Counted from the first letter of the stretch, positions 11,224 through 22,965 are shown. The stretch: DNA of 64,000 nt from Hymenopus coronatus (GCA_030762935.1 CM060884.1:71885196-71949195); one strand, 5' to 3'. The notes: generated by a model not told the origin, from the sequence alone. Translations and numbers: made by a program.

Positions 11224-11921
11224 AGGGTCGTTTTGTTTTCAACCCCCTATAGGCTATAAATAAAACACAAGTTCATAGAAAACAATTATTTTATTACTAA
11301 AAGATTTGTACACTTATGGTTAATCTTCAACTTAATCACCGAAAAGATTGAGACATTTATCATACCTATGCACCATCTTTTCAAAACCCGCTTCAAAAAT
11401 GTAGCCGCCAATGATTTCAAATGAGCATTTACGTTGTTTTGAAGATCTTCGCACTTTTCGACGTTTGTAGAGAGTCATTCAAAACAAAGAAAGAGGAATG
11501 CTGACTTCAGGAATTGTGTTGATCCATGACAACGCTCGTCCACACACTGCTGGCACAACCCATCGGCTCCTTGAACAATTTCAATGGGACATTTTCGATC
11601 ATCTGCCGTACAGTCCTGTCCTGGCTCCCAGCGACTTTCACCTTTACCAAGAACTGAAGACATAGCTAGGAGCGCAGCACTTTCAAACCAACGAAGGTCT
11701 ACAAAACAACTCAATGCTCATTTGAAATCATTGGCGGAAGCATATTTTGAAGCGGGTATTGCAAAGCTTGTGCACAGGTACGTTAAATGTCTCAATATTT
11801 TCGGTGATTATGTTGAAAAGTAACCATAAGTGTACAAAACTTTTAGTAATAAAATAATGTTTTCTATGAAATTGTCTTTTATTTATAGACTATCAGAGGT
11901 TGAAAAAAAAAAACGGTCCTC
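11224..11921 (+). mobile_element. Foldback mariner-type element 1
   Basis: About 700 bp with long inverted arms: 11224-11458 is the reverse complement of about 11690-11921. The outer part of each arm is a terminal repeat (AGGRYCGTTTT...TTTCAACC, then TATAAATAAAA, then TTTTATTACTAAAAG). The inner part of the left arm is an inverted copy of the 3' end of the transposase gene. Only the C-terminal half of the gene remains in normal orientation. Confidence 0.8.
11480..11822 (+). pseudogene. Mariner transposase, C-terminal relic
   Basis: A DDE transposase fragment of the Tc1/mariner superfamily. Translation across frames gives MLTSGIVLIHDNARPHTA (second catalytic Asp in HDNARPH), then LLEQFQW, then YSPVLAPSDFHLYQELKT (third catalytic Asp in PSDFH), and a C-terminus with an RYxKCLNIFGDYVEK-like motif. 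The reading frame is broken after ELKT. The N-terminal DNA-binding half and the first catalytic Asp are missing, so it cannot encode an active enzyme. The codons before MLTSG (CGACGTTTGTAGAGAG...) are degraded mariner coding sequence, which places the inversion junction just upstream near 11458. Confidence 0.85.
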
Positions 11922-11997
11922 GTAAAGTAGTAGTCTATAAAGAATAGTTTGAATATGTGAGCAGCTAGAGAAAGACATAGCAATGGTGCATATAAGA

Positions 11998-12807
11998 TTT
12001 TTTTACTTTCTCTATACGCATTATGTACATAGTGTATAGAGAAAGTATTGCACTCCACCCAAAAACTCGATACCGAGATTTCACCGGAAATATATGTTTT
12101 AGGGTTCCCTGTATCAAAAAAAAACGTTTTCAAAAATGCCAAATTTGATATTTAAGTTTAGTATTTTCCAGGGATGCAACACGAAGATTTTGAGAGAAAA
12201 AAACCCACCCCAAACTACCCTTTACATGGAACATTTTTCGAAAATTTCAATATTCTCAAAAATGGCTCTAACGTTTTTGATTAAAATTTCGTATATTAAA
12301 GATATTTACCTGACAAATAAAATGTATATCTTGAATTTTCTGGGACTAGCCTCTGAAGAGTAGTTTATTCTGGATGAATTTTACTGAATTTTGAATAACT
12401 GCTAAACCGTAAGAGATGAACAAAAACTTACTGCACAAAAAATGTAGAACACGTTAAAACACACAATTTATGTTACATGCATTTTTTTCGTAGAGTTGGT
12501 CGTTTTTGAGACATTCCTTATTTTTGGTTTCTGCTATGAAAAACTTATAATTTTCTCGTACAGGAATTTGTCAACTGCGGTCCATACAAAGAAAGGAACT
12601 TCAGTGACATAGCAACCAGCTTTTGATTATCACTTTAACCTATTGTACTTCCTTATTTAGCATTCACTTACAAGGAAGCAAGTAATATGGCTATTTCTGG
12701 TATTTTTTTACTGATTAGCATGAAGTTAATAGAGGTATAAGCTTTTTAAGAATAATTTGTAGCAGAGATGTAGAGAAAGTCATGTGAATGGTACACATCA
12801 GATTTTT
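11998..12807 (-). mobile_element. R850 full-length copy (tandem pair, first)
   Basis: Both termini present. The GT block is absent (AAAACGTTTTCAAAAATGCC joins directly). Its TGATGTG end abuts the palindrome end of the next copy. Confidence 0.9.
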
Positions 12808-13703
12808 CCTTTCCCTATATGCACTATGTACATAGTGTGTAGAGAAGGTATTGCACTCCACCCAGAAATTCGATACCGAGATTTCTCCAGAAATATATGT
12901 TTTAGAGTTCCCTTTATCTAATAAAAGCATTTTCGGAAAAAGGTCCATGTGTGTGTGTGCGTGTGTGTGTGTGTGTGTGTGTCCGTGTGACTGCGAACAC
13001 GATAACTCAAAAACGAAAAGTCGGTAAAACACCAAACTTGGTATTTAAGTTTAGTATCTTCCAGGGATACGACACGAAGATTTTGAGAAAACCCTCTCCA
13101 CTCCCAACTACCCTTTATATGGAACTTTTTTCGATAATTTTGATTTTCCCAAAAATGGCTCTAACGATTTTGATTAAAGTTTCGTATATTAAATATATTT
13201 ACACGACAAATAAAATGTATATCTTGAATTTTCTAGGAATAGCCTCTGAAGAATAGTTTATTCTGGATGAATTTTACTGAATTTTGAATAACTGCTAAAC
13301 CGTAAGAGATGGACAAAAACTTACTACACAAAAATGCAGAGTACGTTAAAACACACAACTTATGGTGTATATAGATATATTTTTCGTGGAGTTCGTCGTT
13401 TTTGAGACATTCCTTATTTTTGATTTCTGCTATGAAAAACTTATATTTTTCTCATATAGGAACTTGTCAACTCCGATCCATATAAACAAAGGAACTTCAT
13501 TGACATAGCAGCCAGCTTTTGACTATCACTTTGACCTATGGTAGTCCTTTATTTCGCTTCTACTTACAAGGAAGCAAGTAATAAGACTATTTCTGCTAAT
13601 TTTTTATGATTAGCATAAAGTAAATAGAAGTATAAGCTTTTTAAGAATAATTTGTTGCAGGGATTTAGAGAAAGTCATGTGAATGGTACACATCAGATGT
13701 TTT
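12806..13703 (-). mobile_element. R850 full-length copy (tandem pair, second)
   Basis: Head-to-tail with the preceding copy. The GT block is expanded at 12949-12982. Confidence 0.9.
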
Positions 13704-14021
13704 CCTTGGCCATATTTCCCTGCTATTTATATACAGTGAGCTTTTCTATGAATCTGAGTGTTCATTTCACCTCCACGCTTACACGAAGGTTGTGTTCTTA
13801 TTGCTTCAATTTTGTGGGGATTATTTCATTGATGAAATAAAGAAAAGCCTTCGGTATAAGCTGGATTAGCTTCCAAGTTTTAGCTTGAGAAATGGTGCAA
13901 AAACTTAAATATCGAGGAAATCTTACTGCCAGAGTATCCAAGGTCCTGAATCTAACAAGGAGGGATCCCGACACAGCCTACTTATGTGTCTCCCAATAAA
14001 ATCCGAGAAGTCGGTTGCTCA
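13704..14021. other. Unassigned unique sequence
   Basis: Nothing recognised in 318 bp. Confidence 0.35.
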
Positions 14022-14873
14022 TTTTTACTTTATCTACACGTACTATGTACATACAGAAGGTATTGCACTCCACCCAAAATTTCGATACCGAGATTTCACC
14101 GGAAATATATGTTTTAGGGTCCCCTGTATCCAAAAAGAAACATTTTCAGAAAAAGGTCCGCGTGACTGTGAACACGATAACTCAAAAACGAAAGGTCGGT
14201 AAAATACCTAACTTGGTATTTAAGTTTAGTATCTTCCAGGGATGCGACACGAATATTTTGAGAAAAATCCCCCCACCCCAAACTGCCCTTTACATAAAAC
14301 TTTTTTCGAAAATTTTGATTTTCTAAAAAATGGCTAACGATTTCGATTAAAATATCGTATATTAAAGATATTTACCTGACAAATAAAATGTATATCTTGA
14401 ATTTTCTGGGAATAGCCTCTGAAGATTACTGTATTCTGGATGAATTTTGCGGAGTTTTGCACAACTGCTAAACCGTAATAGATAGATAAAAACTTAGCAC
14501 ACAAAAACGTATAGCACTTTAAAACACATCATTTATGTTACATACATTTTTTTCATAGAGTTGATCGTTTTTGAGATATTCCTTGTTTTTGGTTTCAGCC
14601 TTGAAAAGCGCATACTTTTCTCATACAGGAATTTGTCAACACTTGTGCGTACAAACAAAGGAACATCAGTCACATAGCAACCAGCTTTTGACTATCACTT
14701 TAACCTATGATACTCCCTTATTTCACTTCTACTTACAAGGAAGCAAGTAATAAGACCATCTCTGCTAATTTTTTTCTCGATTAGTATGAAGCAAATTGAA
14801 GCATAAGCTTCTTAACAATACTTTTTTGCAGAGATGTAGAGAAAGTCATGTGAATGGAACAGATCAGATTTTT
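14022..14873 (-). mobile_element. R850 full-length copy
   Basis: The palindrome is shortened (ACTATGTACATACAGAAGG); the rest is canonical and ends in CAGATCAGATTTTT. Confidence 0.9.
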
Positions 14874-14912
14874 ATTACATCAAATATAATTGTATAAATA
14901 TACTCTCACAAA

Positions 14913-15178
14913 ACATTACAGCGGAGTTTCCGGGTTCGATTCTCGGCTGGGACGGGGAAGTTTTCTTTAACCAGAATTATTCCCTATTCCCCATAGAGTC
15001 TGGAAGCATTTATGTGAGACTGAATTTGTGTGTGCTTGAGGAAAATATAGAAAGGAATGATTTAAGCTCAACGTAAAAGACCTACAGACAAGTTGTTTCT
15101 AATGCAAAGCTCCTTAATGCCTTTAGATGTTAAAGGGGGCTATATAAAGAATGCAATAAAAAACAAAAACAAAAATGT
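14913..15178 (+). mobile_element. tRNA-derived SINE, head-truncated
   Basis: Starts near a B-box (CCGGGTTCGATTCTCGG) and ends in GGGGGCTATATAAAGAATGC followed by AATAAAAAACAAAAACAAAAA. The CTATATAAA-type 3' end resembles tails of several animal SINEs. The A-box half is missing. Confidence 0.6.
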
Positions 15179-15525
15179 TTTTCCTTCAAAGAATTACACA
15201 AGTTGTTTGCATTTTCGACCACCAGCACAATAGACAATATTCAGTTAGCAACAAAAATATTGTCATTTATATATGAGAATAGAATTGTAGTTTTAACAGA
15301 AAAGGCATGAAATCGTTGGTGTTAAATTAATATTTCAACAGTGTAACTAACGACTGAATAAAAGAATAAAATACCCCAAGATTTAACAATGCCACGTTCA
15401 GTAATCCTTCCCTTAAACACGACACGGTCTTAACTGCATGACCCTAAATTGAATGTCTGGTTCTGTTGATACTATCCATGAATACCAATCTTTTCACGCA
15501 AGCTAACACCTCCAGAGAAAGATAG
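15179..15525. other. Unassigned A+T-rich sequence
   Basis: No gene or repeat recognised. Confidence 0.35.
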
Positions 15526-15612
15526 AGTGGGAGGGAGGGAGGAAGCGAGGGTGAGAGAGAGGGAGGGAGGGAAGGGGCGAGAGGGAGGGGGAGCAGGAGA
15601 GGGAGAGACTCA
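15526..15612. repeat. Purine tract with G-quadruplex motif
   Basis: Nearly pure G/A on the plus strand. GGGAGGGAGGGAAGGGG fits the four-G-run quadruplex rule, and a second GGGAGGGAGGGAGG lies just upstream. The ORF on the other strand is a by-product (Leu/Pro/Ser-rich). Confidence 0.8.
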
Positions 15613-15689
15613 CTCACGAAAGTTTTAGGTACAGTATTTTTCAGAATATCATAGCCCTCTTCCAAATTTTGGGTTTAAGTAGCTTGCAT

Positions 15690-15868
15690 TTGGAAACCAA
15701 CCCTGCAATTGCCAAGTTATCCACTTACTGGTCCCTTAACTGAGGCACGAATCTCAACTTATAAGCAGAATCTCCAGGAAACAGATTTTATTACATTGAG
15801 GGTCGTCTTTTGTTTTCTAATATTTATTGTCCAGTGGCAGAGGGGCGCCATCCCGTGTTTTGGAGAAA
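15690..15868 (+). repeat. Dispersed repeat D, contiguous copy
   Basis: Shares GGAAACCAACCCT, CTTAACTGAGGCACGA, CCAGGAAACAGAT and, after a 30-bp gap, TTGTCCAGTGGCAG...ATCCCGT with 52061-52146 and 53448-53517. Its nature is unknown; no ORF. Confidence 0.7.
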
Positions 15869-17270
15869 GTTATATTAGTTAAATGCAGAACTTACCCAGA
15901 GCACGACTCAAAACCAGTTAGACTAAGACAAGTAATGCCCAAATTAAAAATAAAATGTGTATACTATACCCGAGTATCTAATTTCTTACGCAGCGGCAAA
16001 TATTTCAGAACCTTTATTATTTATTAACAAACATTTTGTTTTTAATTTTACAAAATAGTATACTTAAATATAAAACTGCTAGATTTATAACTTAAATTAT
16101 ACATCTGTACCTATATATTTATCAAAATTGAATTTAATATTTTAATATATATGTATTATTATTTATATTAATTACCCAAAATTTTACAATTATATATATA
16201 TAAGTTTAATTTATTATTTAAAACTATTATTATTTTAACTAATAATAATTATCATTTTACTAAGCTATAATTAATATTCCTAATTATTTATTTTCCTTTT
16301 ATCATTTTATTTTGTTTTAATGTACTATTATTCATTTATTTTTATAATTTTATACATCTTATGTAAAACAAAATTCTTTAATAATTATTCTAATGCCCAA
16401 AGCCAACTACTGACTGCATTTTCCGAAATCAGCTTCTGACGCTGAACAAATTCATGGACGCCCCTAACGGAAAATTTAGAATCTAGAGACAGTATGTATC
16501 ACCAAACTGGGTATTACAGAATCCTGTGGCGGTTCGATATTGTATAAGCAAACGTTCCCATGTTGGCTTCCATGTGAATTCAGAATTTAGATATTTAAAT
16601 TCTATTGCACGCACTGTCATTACATCCCTTTGCAACTCTGTACCTATATATCGTTTTGGTGATGGGAACACTAGTTGTATCAGTCAATAACTTATTCTTC
16701 TGTGATGTTTCAGAACCTGCTTGAAAACATCCCGAACATCCGCAGCAGCTCCAGCGAGGTGAGTGTAAAACATCATTATTCCCCTTGGTGATGGGATGCA
16801 CTTAATAGGAACTCATCAACAGCGCCCGATATTTGATGTTTACATCTGTGATATTACAACCACCCTCCCTAATCTTTGGGCGCAATTATGATCGCAACTA
16901 TTTCATAGAATTGGTTCCTCCAGCTGTTACCAATTGTGGTATCATTGGTATTATCTGCGTAACTACCAGATTTTTGCTAGCAGAAAAATATTGACATACC
17001 AGATCTTTTGCACTAAGTTTGAATTCTGTGTTAACTGCGAAGTGATCTTTGTATCTATAACGAAATGTGTAATGTAGCTATTGTTGCTAAGGTCTATATC
17101 ATTTGAGTGAAGCAAAACAATTTTGTAAGAGAAAGTTTTCATGCCTTAAATAAATGATTTGTTAAGAAATTAATGTGAATTGTGTACAACGTATTTTTCT
17201 CTTAATTTATATAATAGTGCTGTTTTATACACTAAGTACAATAAATGTATCAATTAATAGTGTAGTGTGC
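15869..17270. other. Unassigned, strongly A+T-rich
   Basis: 1.4 kb with no gene-like signal. The part 16020-16400 is almost only A and T with many TAATTATTA words. Longer ORFs near 16483-16801 show no recognisable motifs. Confidence 0.4.
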
Positions 17271-17790
17271 AGTTGGAGATTCCAAACCTCAGCTAATGAT
17301 TAGACTTTTTGCACGTCAGAACCCGGGAGGAGAGGTTGAGATGAGAGTAATTACAGCGGGCAGCCGGAACCAGACTGCCAGAGGGAGTCGTCGTGGCGAG
17401 TCCCTAACAGTTCCCAATTAGTTCTTTGTCCGGACGCGGTGAGCACTAGGAGCTCCCACCTCAGGTCTGAACAAATGCCCCTGAGTAAACCGACAACTCC
17501 CAGCGCAATCCTGACCCCGAGCTGAGTTTACTAACCGCAATTATCTACACGAGAGGACGCCAATTTTTGGTTGAAGCCTTGGTTTAATTCATCGAGTAAC
17601 TTACGACAGTTCAATTATCAGTTTTGTATATATTTAATATAAGAAATATCTGCTTCAGTAGAACGCAGAACCTTAGAGTGTATAAGCTCGCATTGTCTTC
17701 TTCAAGGCTACTTGCTTTGTTAAAAATAACAAGAATTTTAGAGCATCAGGGACACAAGTAACAGCCCCAAGTTTAAAGCAAGGTCTTTTC
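17271..17790. other. G+C-richer unique block
   Basis: About 17320-17540 is much richer in G+C than its surroundings (CCCGGGAGGAGAGG, GTCCGGACGCGG). It lies immediately upstream of the promoter-like module and could be part of the same old retroelement. No ORF supports this. Confidence 0.3.
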
Positions 17791-17798
17791 CCTTATAA

Positions 17799-18400
17799 TG
17801 TGGAGAGAGGGACTTTCTCATTGTAGAGAAGGGTCACGTGGGTGGAATATAAAGATAAATCCCAGACAGTCACGTGACAACGCTACTTTTCGCGCCTCTT
17901 TTCAGCCAATCAAAAAGGAGGGCATTATTAGGATCTTTTGGTATATAAGTGATGCGCGTGCAAGAAATCGCACGCAGTGTAAAAAATCGGCTTGTTATAA
18001 GAAATCTGACGGCAATGAGTAGTAAGAAAAACGCTTTAATTGTGAGCGCGAAGTGTTAGAGTAAAAGTTAACCCGACGGGCAGCTATTACCGTAAATGTT
18101 ATACGGACTGTGACATTTGAGATTACGGTGACGCTTGTAAGAACTCAGGAAGAGTGGAACTAGCACTTTCAAAGATTATGCCGTGAAGTTCGCGATCGTT
18201 TATGTCGGGAGTCGCTCGCAGGGTTAGTGACTCAAACCAGCACCAGATAATCAATAAAAGAAGTCATCAGTGAAATTAAGTGAAATTTCTCTTTTATTTG
18301 AGTCTACCAAGACGCCTTTGTTATCCTTTCCCCCCTGAGCAAGAGACAACTCATGGTCTACAAGAACGAGCTTAGCCAGAGCAACAAAGGGAACCTGCAA
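17799..18400 (+). promoter_or_regulatory. Pol II promoter-like or solo-LTR-like module
   Basis: In order: two CACGTG palindromes 36 bp apart (17835 and 17871), a CCAAT box (17906), a TATA box (GTATATAAG, 17941), and about 310 bp downstream an AATAAA signal (18252) followed by a T-rich stretch. That order and the roughly 600-bp span fit an LTR (U3-R-U5). I could not find clear TG...CA ends, a target duplication, a primer-binding site or an internal coding region, so a host promoter is not excluded. The first downstream ATG (18015) opens only a very short frame. Confidence 0.4.
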
Positions 18401-18562
18401 GGTATGTACACTCTTAAGTAGAGAATTTCACGAGCATTAACCCACGACCAACTCCAAGTAGACTCACATGATAGCGCCATACTGCTGCACAAAGCAAATA
18501 ACAGCGACAAACTCAACTGTTAGCAGATTATTGCACAACGGAGAAAATGGCAATTGAGTTTT

Positions 18563-18760
18563 ATTTATGGACACTCTTTAGCTACTGTGGTTCTCAGCAT
18601 CCCATTCTACACTGGGTGTGAAAGACTGCTTAATTGTACTCAGAGCCCACGGGACAAACGGCTTTTGTACCTCCCTTCCGAAGGAAGCCACACTAAGAAT
18701 TTTTACGCCCGAAAAATCATGTAATCCTCGCCGACGCCTACAATTCTCAAGAAGGTAGAG
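18563..18760 (-). mobile_element. SINE B, truncated
   Basis: The minus strand gives GGCTTCCTTCGGAAGGGAGG, GTTTGTCCCGTGG, GGGATGCTGAGAACCACAG and the end AGAGTGTCCATAAATAAA, shared with the copies at 26.5, 32.1 and 59.9 kb. The GTAGATTTACGGCACG block is deleted. Confidence 0.75.
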
Positions 18761-18785
18761 TAAGTTAACAGCGGGGACACCTCGG

Positions 18786-19307
18786 CAACTGCTACCAGGT
18801 TTATAGCAGCCTGCCACGCCCAGGGTAAGGGCTGAGAGTAGGGGAAACTACAGGCCAACACACAGGAAACGACGGAATTAAGCGGAGAGACGCGCGGAAG
18901 TCGCTAATAGTTCACTAGAGACAGCCCTGCTGCGCTACGGATAAGTGGATAAGTTTGCACAACTGCTACCAGCCCTATAGCAGCCCGCCACACCCCGGGG
19001 AAGGGCTGAGAGTGGGGGAAATCACAGGCCAACACACAGGAAACTACGGAGTTAAGCGGAGAGACGCGCGGAAGTCGCTAATAGTTCACAAGAGACAGCC
19101 CTGCTGCGCTACGGATAAGTGGATAAGCTTGCACAATGCTACCAGCCCTATAGCAGCCCGCCACACCCCGGGGAAGGGCTGAGAGTGGGGGAAACCACAG
19201 GCCAACCACAGGAAACGACGGAATTAAGCGGAGAGACGAGCGGAAGTCGCTAATAGTTCACTAGAGACAGCCCTGCTGCGCTACGGATAAGCGTATAAGG
19301 TTTCACA
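18786..19307 (+). repeat. Three tandem 174-bp repeats
   Basis: Units begin at CAACTGCTACCAG (18786), 18960 and 19134 (CAATGCTACCAG), with period 174. Each unit contains AGGGCTGAGAGT, AGGCCAAC, GGAAGTCGCTAATAGTTCAC and CCCTGCTGCGCTACGG. The units are G+C-rich, differ by few substitutions and have no shared ORF. Confidence 0.92.
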
Positions 19308-19600
19308 ACTACTAAACCTCAAGAGATGGACCACACAAAAATGTAGTGCACACAATTTATTTTACATGCATTTTTTTCGTGGAGTTGATCGTTTTTTGAG
19401 ATATTCCTTGTTTTCGGTTTTACCTTTAAAGAACTTACACTTTTCTCATACAGGAATTTGTCAACTCTGTCCACACAAACAAAGGAACTTCAGTCACATA
19501 ACGACCTGCTTTTGACTATCACTTTAACCTATGGTACTCCCTTATTTCGCTTCTGGTTACAAGGAAGCAAATAAGACCATTTTTGCCAATTTTTTTCTAA
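19304..19600 (-). mobile_element. R850 5'-half fragment
   Basis: From CACAACTACTAAACC to GCCAATTTTTTTCTAA; joined back-to-back to a plus-oriented copy. Confidence 0.82.
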
Positions 19601-20264
19601 TAGGTTAAACTAATAGTCAAAAGCTGCTTGCTATGTGACTGAAGTTGCTTTGTTTGTATGGACAGGAGTTGACAAACTCCTGTATAAGAAAAGTATAAGT
19701 TCTTTAAAGGTGAAACAAAAAACAAGGAAGATCTTGAAAACCATCAACTCCACGAAAAAATGTATATGACATAAATTGTTTATTTCAACGAGATCTACAT
19801 ATTTTCTGTGGAAAGTTTTAGTGTGTCTCTTACGGTTTACTAGTTATTCAAAATACAACAAAATTCATTTCGAATTCATTTATATTTTCCATAAAATATC
19901 TTTAATGTTCAGTATTTTAATTAAAATTGTTAGCCATTTTTGAGAAAATCTAAATTTTCGGAGTTTTTTTATATCTGCCATAAAATATCTTTAATATTCA
20001 GTATTTTAATTAAAATTGTTAGCCATTTTTGAGAAAATCTAAATTTTCGGAGTTTTGTCTAGGTAAAGCTTAATTTGAAGGTACTAAACTTAAATACCGT
20101 GTTTAGTATATTACCAAACACACACGGACCTACCGACACACACAGACCTTTTTCTAAAATGCAATTTTTGGAAAATAGACTAAAACATATATTTCCGATG
20201 AAATCTTGGTATCGATTTTTGGGTGGAATGCAATACTATGCACATAGTACGTGTAGAGAAATTA
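19601..20264 (+). mobile_element. R850 copy with an internal 89-bp duplication
   Basis: 5'-truncated. The block CCATAAAATATCTTTAAT...TCGGAGTTTT occurs twice in tandem (from 19889 and from 19978). Palindrome end present. Confidence 0.88.
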
Positions 20265-20736
20265 AACATTAATTGTGAGTCATGTGCTTCGGATTTTGCA
20301 TTTAATTTTTATAATAGCTACTGCTTTTCCTATTGCTTCGCCTTTTATTTCCTCTGCCTCTTTTATGTCCTTATTTCCTCTTTCTTCCAACAAATCAATG
20401 TCTAAGTGTGAGGACGGCGTATTCAAAATATATCAAAGTCTTGCAACAACAATACAGTTGGGGCACGAGAAATAAAAGAAGCCGCCTCCCTTTAGTCTGT
20501 ACGACTTGCTTTCCCTTGACAGCCGTCCGTTTCTTTGGGATGTATTATCCTGCTTCAGGCGACCGTCTAGTCTAACAGGGAGAGACATAGACAGGGGATG
20601 AAAATAAGGGGTGTCGACTATCGTCCGAAAATCACTCGACGTTTCTATCTTGCAAGGAGCAGTAAAATACAGTCATCAATTTTCATTTGCAACCTTGGTT
20701 TTAATTCAAGTAGTCTATTTGTAGAGCATTGTATTA
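20265..20736. other. Unassigned unique sequence
   Basis: No recognised element. Overlapping ORFs show no domain. Confidence 0.35.
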
Positions 20737-21980
20737 GGGTCGGCTGATAAGTCCCGGGCCTCTCAATGAAAACAGCAATTAAATTTTTTTGGCTTTATAT
20801 CTCAACACAATCTCCATAAAGGCTAATTCTCTTGTCATATCGGTGTTCTAATTTAATTAAACCATCTCTGTAGTGCGATTTATCAAGGTCCTCAAAATAG
20901 CTGTTTACCGCATCAATGACCTCGTTGCTGTAAAATGTTCGTCTTCTCAAGAATGTTTTTGAGGTTTGGGAACAGGAGGTAGTCACTGGGTGCTAGATCG
21001 GATGTTCAAGCAATTCGAACTTTAATTCGCACATTTTTCCCATTTACAATGACTGAACGAATGGCCGGAGCATTGTCGTGATGAAACAAGATGTTTTTTG
21101 CCAAATGATGTCTTTTCCTTTGTACCTCATCATTAAAACGTTGCAGTAAGCTTGCGTAGTAGTCACCAGTGATACTTTTACCCTTTTCCAAATAATCAAT
21201 AAAATAATTCCCTGTGCATCCCACAAAACACTCGCCACATCCTTGTTAGCTGACAAAATTGACTTTTCCTTTTTTGGAGTTGGTTCACGTGGCACAATCT
21301 GTTTTGACTGTGATTTGCTATCTGGGGTGTAGTAATGTATCCAAGTTTCATCCATGGTAATAAGCCATCACAAAAATTAACTGGGTTTTTTACGGTAGAG
21401 CTCCACATTCTTAAAAGAAATAGCTTTTCATCATGTGTCAACAAACGCGGCATCCATCTTGCACAGACCTTGTGAAAGCCCAAAACATTACTTAAAATGT
21501 TACCTGCACGTTCTTTTGATATGCTTATAGCCTCTGTTATCTCAACTTTAATCTGCGGTCTTCCAGGACTAAACGATGAATTCTTTCAATGATCTCTGGA
21601 GGCGTAACTTCTACAGGGCGCCCAGAGCGAGGCTCATCACTAGTGCTCGTATGTGCCATTTTAAACCTGCAACCCACCTATCAGTCATTGAATATGAAGG
21701 GGCAGAGTCTTTCAATGTACTGTCTATTTCCTCCTTGATTTTTTTAGGTGTTAAGCCTTTCAAATGGAATTATTTATTTTCTGCTCGTTTTTCCAAATCC
21801 TCCATTTTCGTGAGAACTCTAAAGTTGTCTTGTTTAAAATGATGTCATTGGAAAACTAAACAAGCTATTGACCTGTAACTATGGATACAAGCTAGTCTGG
21901 AGTTAAACTATACAATGCTACCTTCTAACTGGCCTAGTGCCGCCATATCTGTGTGAGGCCTGGGACTTAACAGCCGACCC
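20737..21980 (-). mobile_element. Mariner element A, complete ends
   Basis: 1,244 bp between TA dinucleotides. The left end GGGTCGGCTGATAAGTCCCG and the right end (reverse complement GGGTCGGCTGTTAAGTCCCA) form inverted terminal repeats. Length and TA target are typical of mariner. Compare the broken copy B at 36.4-37.4 kb. Confidence 0.92.
20810..21842 (-). pseudogene. Mariner transposase pseudogene (element A)
   Basis: A cut-and-paste transposase of the mariner (DD34D) type, now broken by frameshifts and stops. Recognisable in order on the minus strand: an N-terminal HTH region (GLTPKKIKEEIDSTLKDSAP), the first catalytic Asp in MDETWIHYYTPDSK, LWDAQGIILLIDYLEKG, the second Asp in HHDNAPA, the third region SDLAPSDYLLFPNLK, and the C-terminal part ending in YFEDLDKSHYRDGL. 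The expected length is about 340-350 codons; several frame changes are needed to follow it. The relic is inactive, but both terminal repeats are still recognisable. Confidence 0.88.
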
Positions 21981-22079
21981 TAGTAAGTTTCATTTTATAG
22001 AATACTCAATATTACACGGTATATCTTTATTGCAGTGAAATAATTTGGAGACACCCTTCCAACATCATAATAAAAGAAA

Positions 22080-22916
22080 TATGATGTGTTACACTCGCAT
22101 GACTTTCTCTAGCTGCTCTACAAATAAGCTTCTTACAAAAGATTCTCCTTTTTTCTACACCATGCCCTTCGAGCTAAACGTAAGCAGAATGTTCTTATTA
22201 CTTAGTTCCCTTAAGAAGAAGGGCACTAAGGGAATCCACTAGGCTAAATTGAAAATCTTGGCCAGGAGTAGAACAAAAGAAAGACGGACACTTCCTGTCT
22301 GAGAAAAACATAGATACTTTACAATTATAACTAATAAAAAGGAATATCTCGGAAATGGTTACCTCCACAATAAAAACGTGAAGGACATAAATTTTGTGTT
22401 TTGGCGAGATCTACTTTTTTGTGCAGTAAGTTTTTGTCTATCTCTTACGGATCTTACCAGTCATACAAAATTGAATAAAAATCATCCAGAATAAAGAGGT
22501 CTTTAGTGGCTATCCCCAGAAAATTGAAGATATACATTCTATTTGTTAGGTACGATATTTTAATCAAAAATCGTTAGAGCCATTTTTGAGAAAATCAAAA
22601 ATTTGTAAAAAAGTTCCACGTAAAGGCTAGTTGGGGGTGGGAGCTATTCTTGAGAATCTTCGGGTCGTATCCTTGGAAGATACCAAAACTTAAATACCAA
22701 GTTTGGTATTCAGCGGTGTTTTCGTTTTTGAGGTATGCTGTGCACATACACACATAGACACACACACACGGACATTTTTCTGAAAATGCCTTTTTGGACT
22801 CGGGAGTGGCGGGGACCTAAAACATGTATTTCCGGTGAAAACTTGGTATCAAATTTTTGGGTGCATCACAATACCTTCTCTATACACTATGTACATAGTA
22901 CGTGTAGAGAAAGTAA
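22080..22916 (+). mobile_element. R850 full-length copy, subfamily 2
   Basis: Starts TGATGTGTTACACTCGCATG. Contains the GGCCAGGAGTAGAACAAAAG block, a short CA block (22747-22770) and a complete palindrome. Confidence 0.92.
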
Positions 22917-22965
22917 GAATTGTGTGATGCAGGATTTATAATTTGCAAAGAAATGTGCAGTTATA

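Larger units (their letters stand above)
11194..12000 (-). mobile_element. R850 remnant split by a foldback mariner
   Basis: The left piece (11194-11223) is the palindrome end (ACTTTCTCTAGCCCCGTA). The right piece (about 11960-12000) is the opposite terminus (GCAGCTAGAGAAAGACATAG). The foldback mariner lies between them. Confidence 0.65.
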
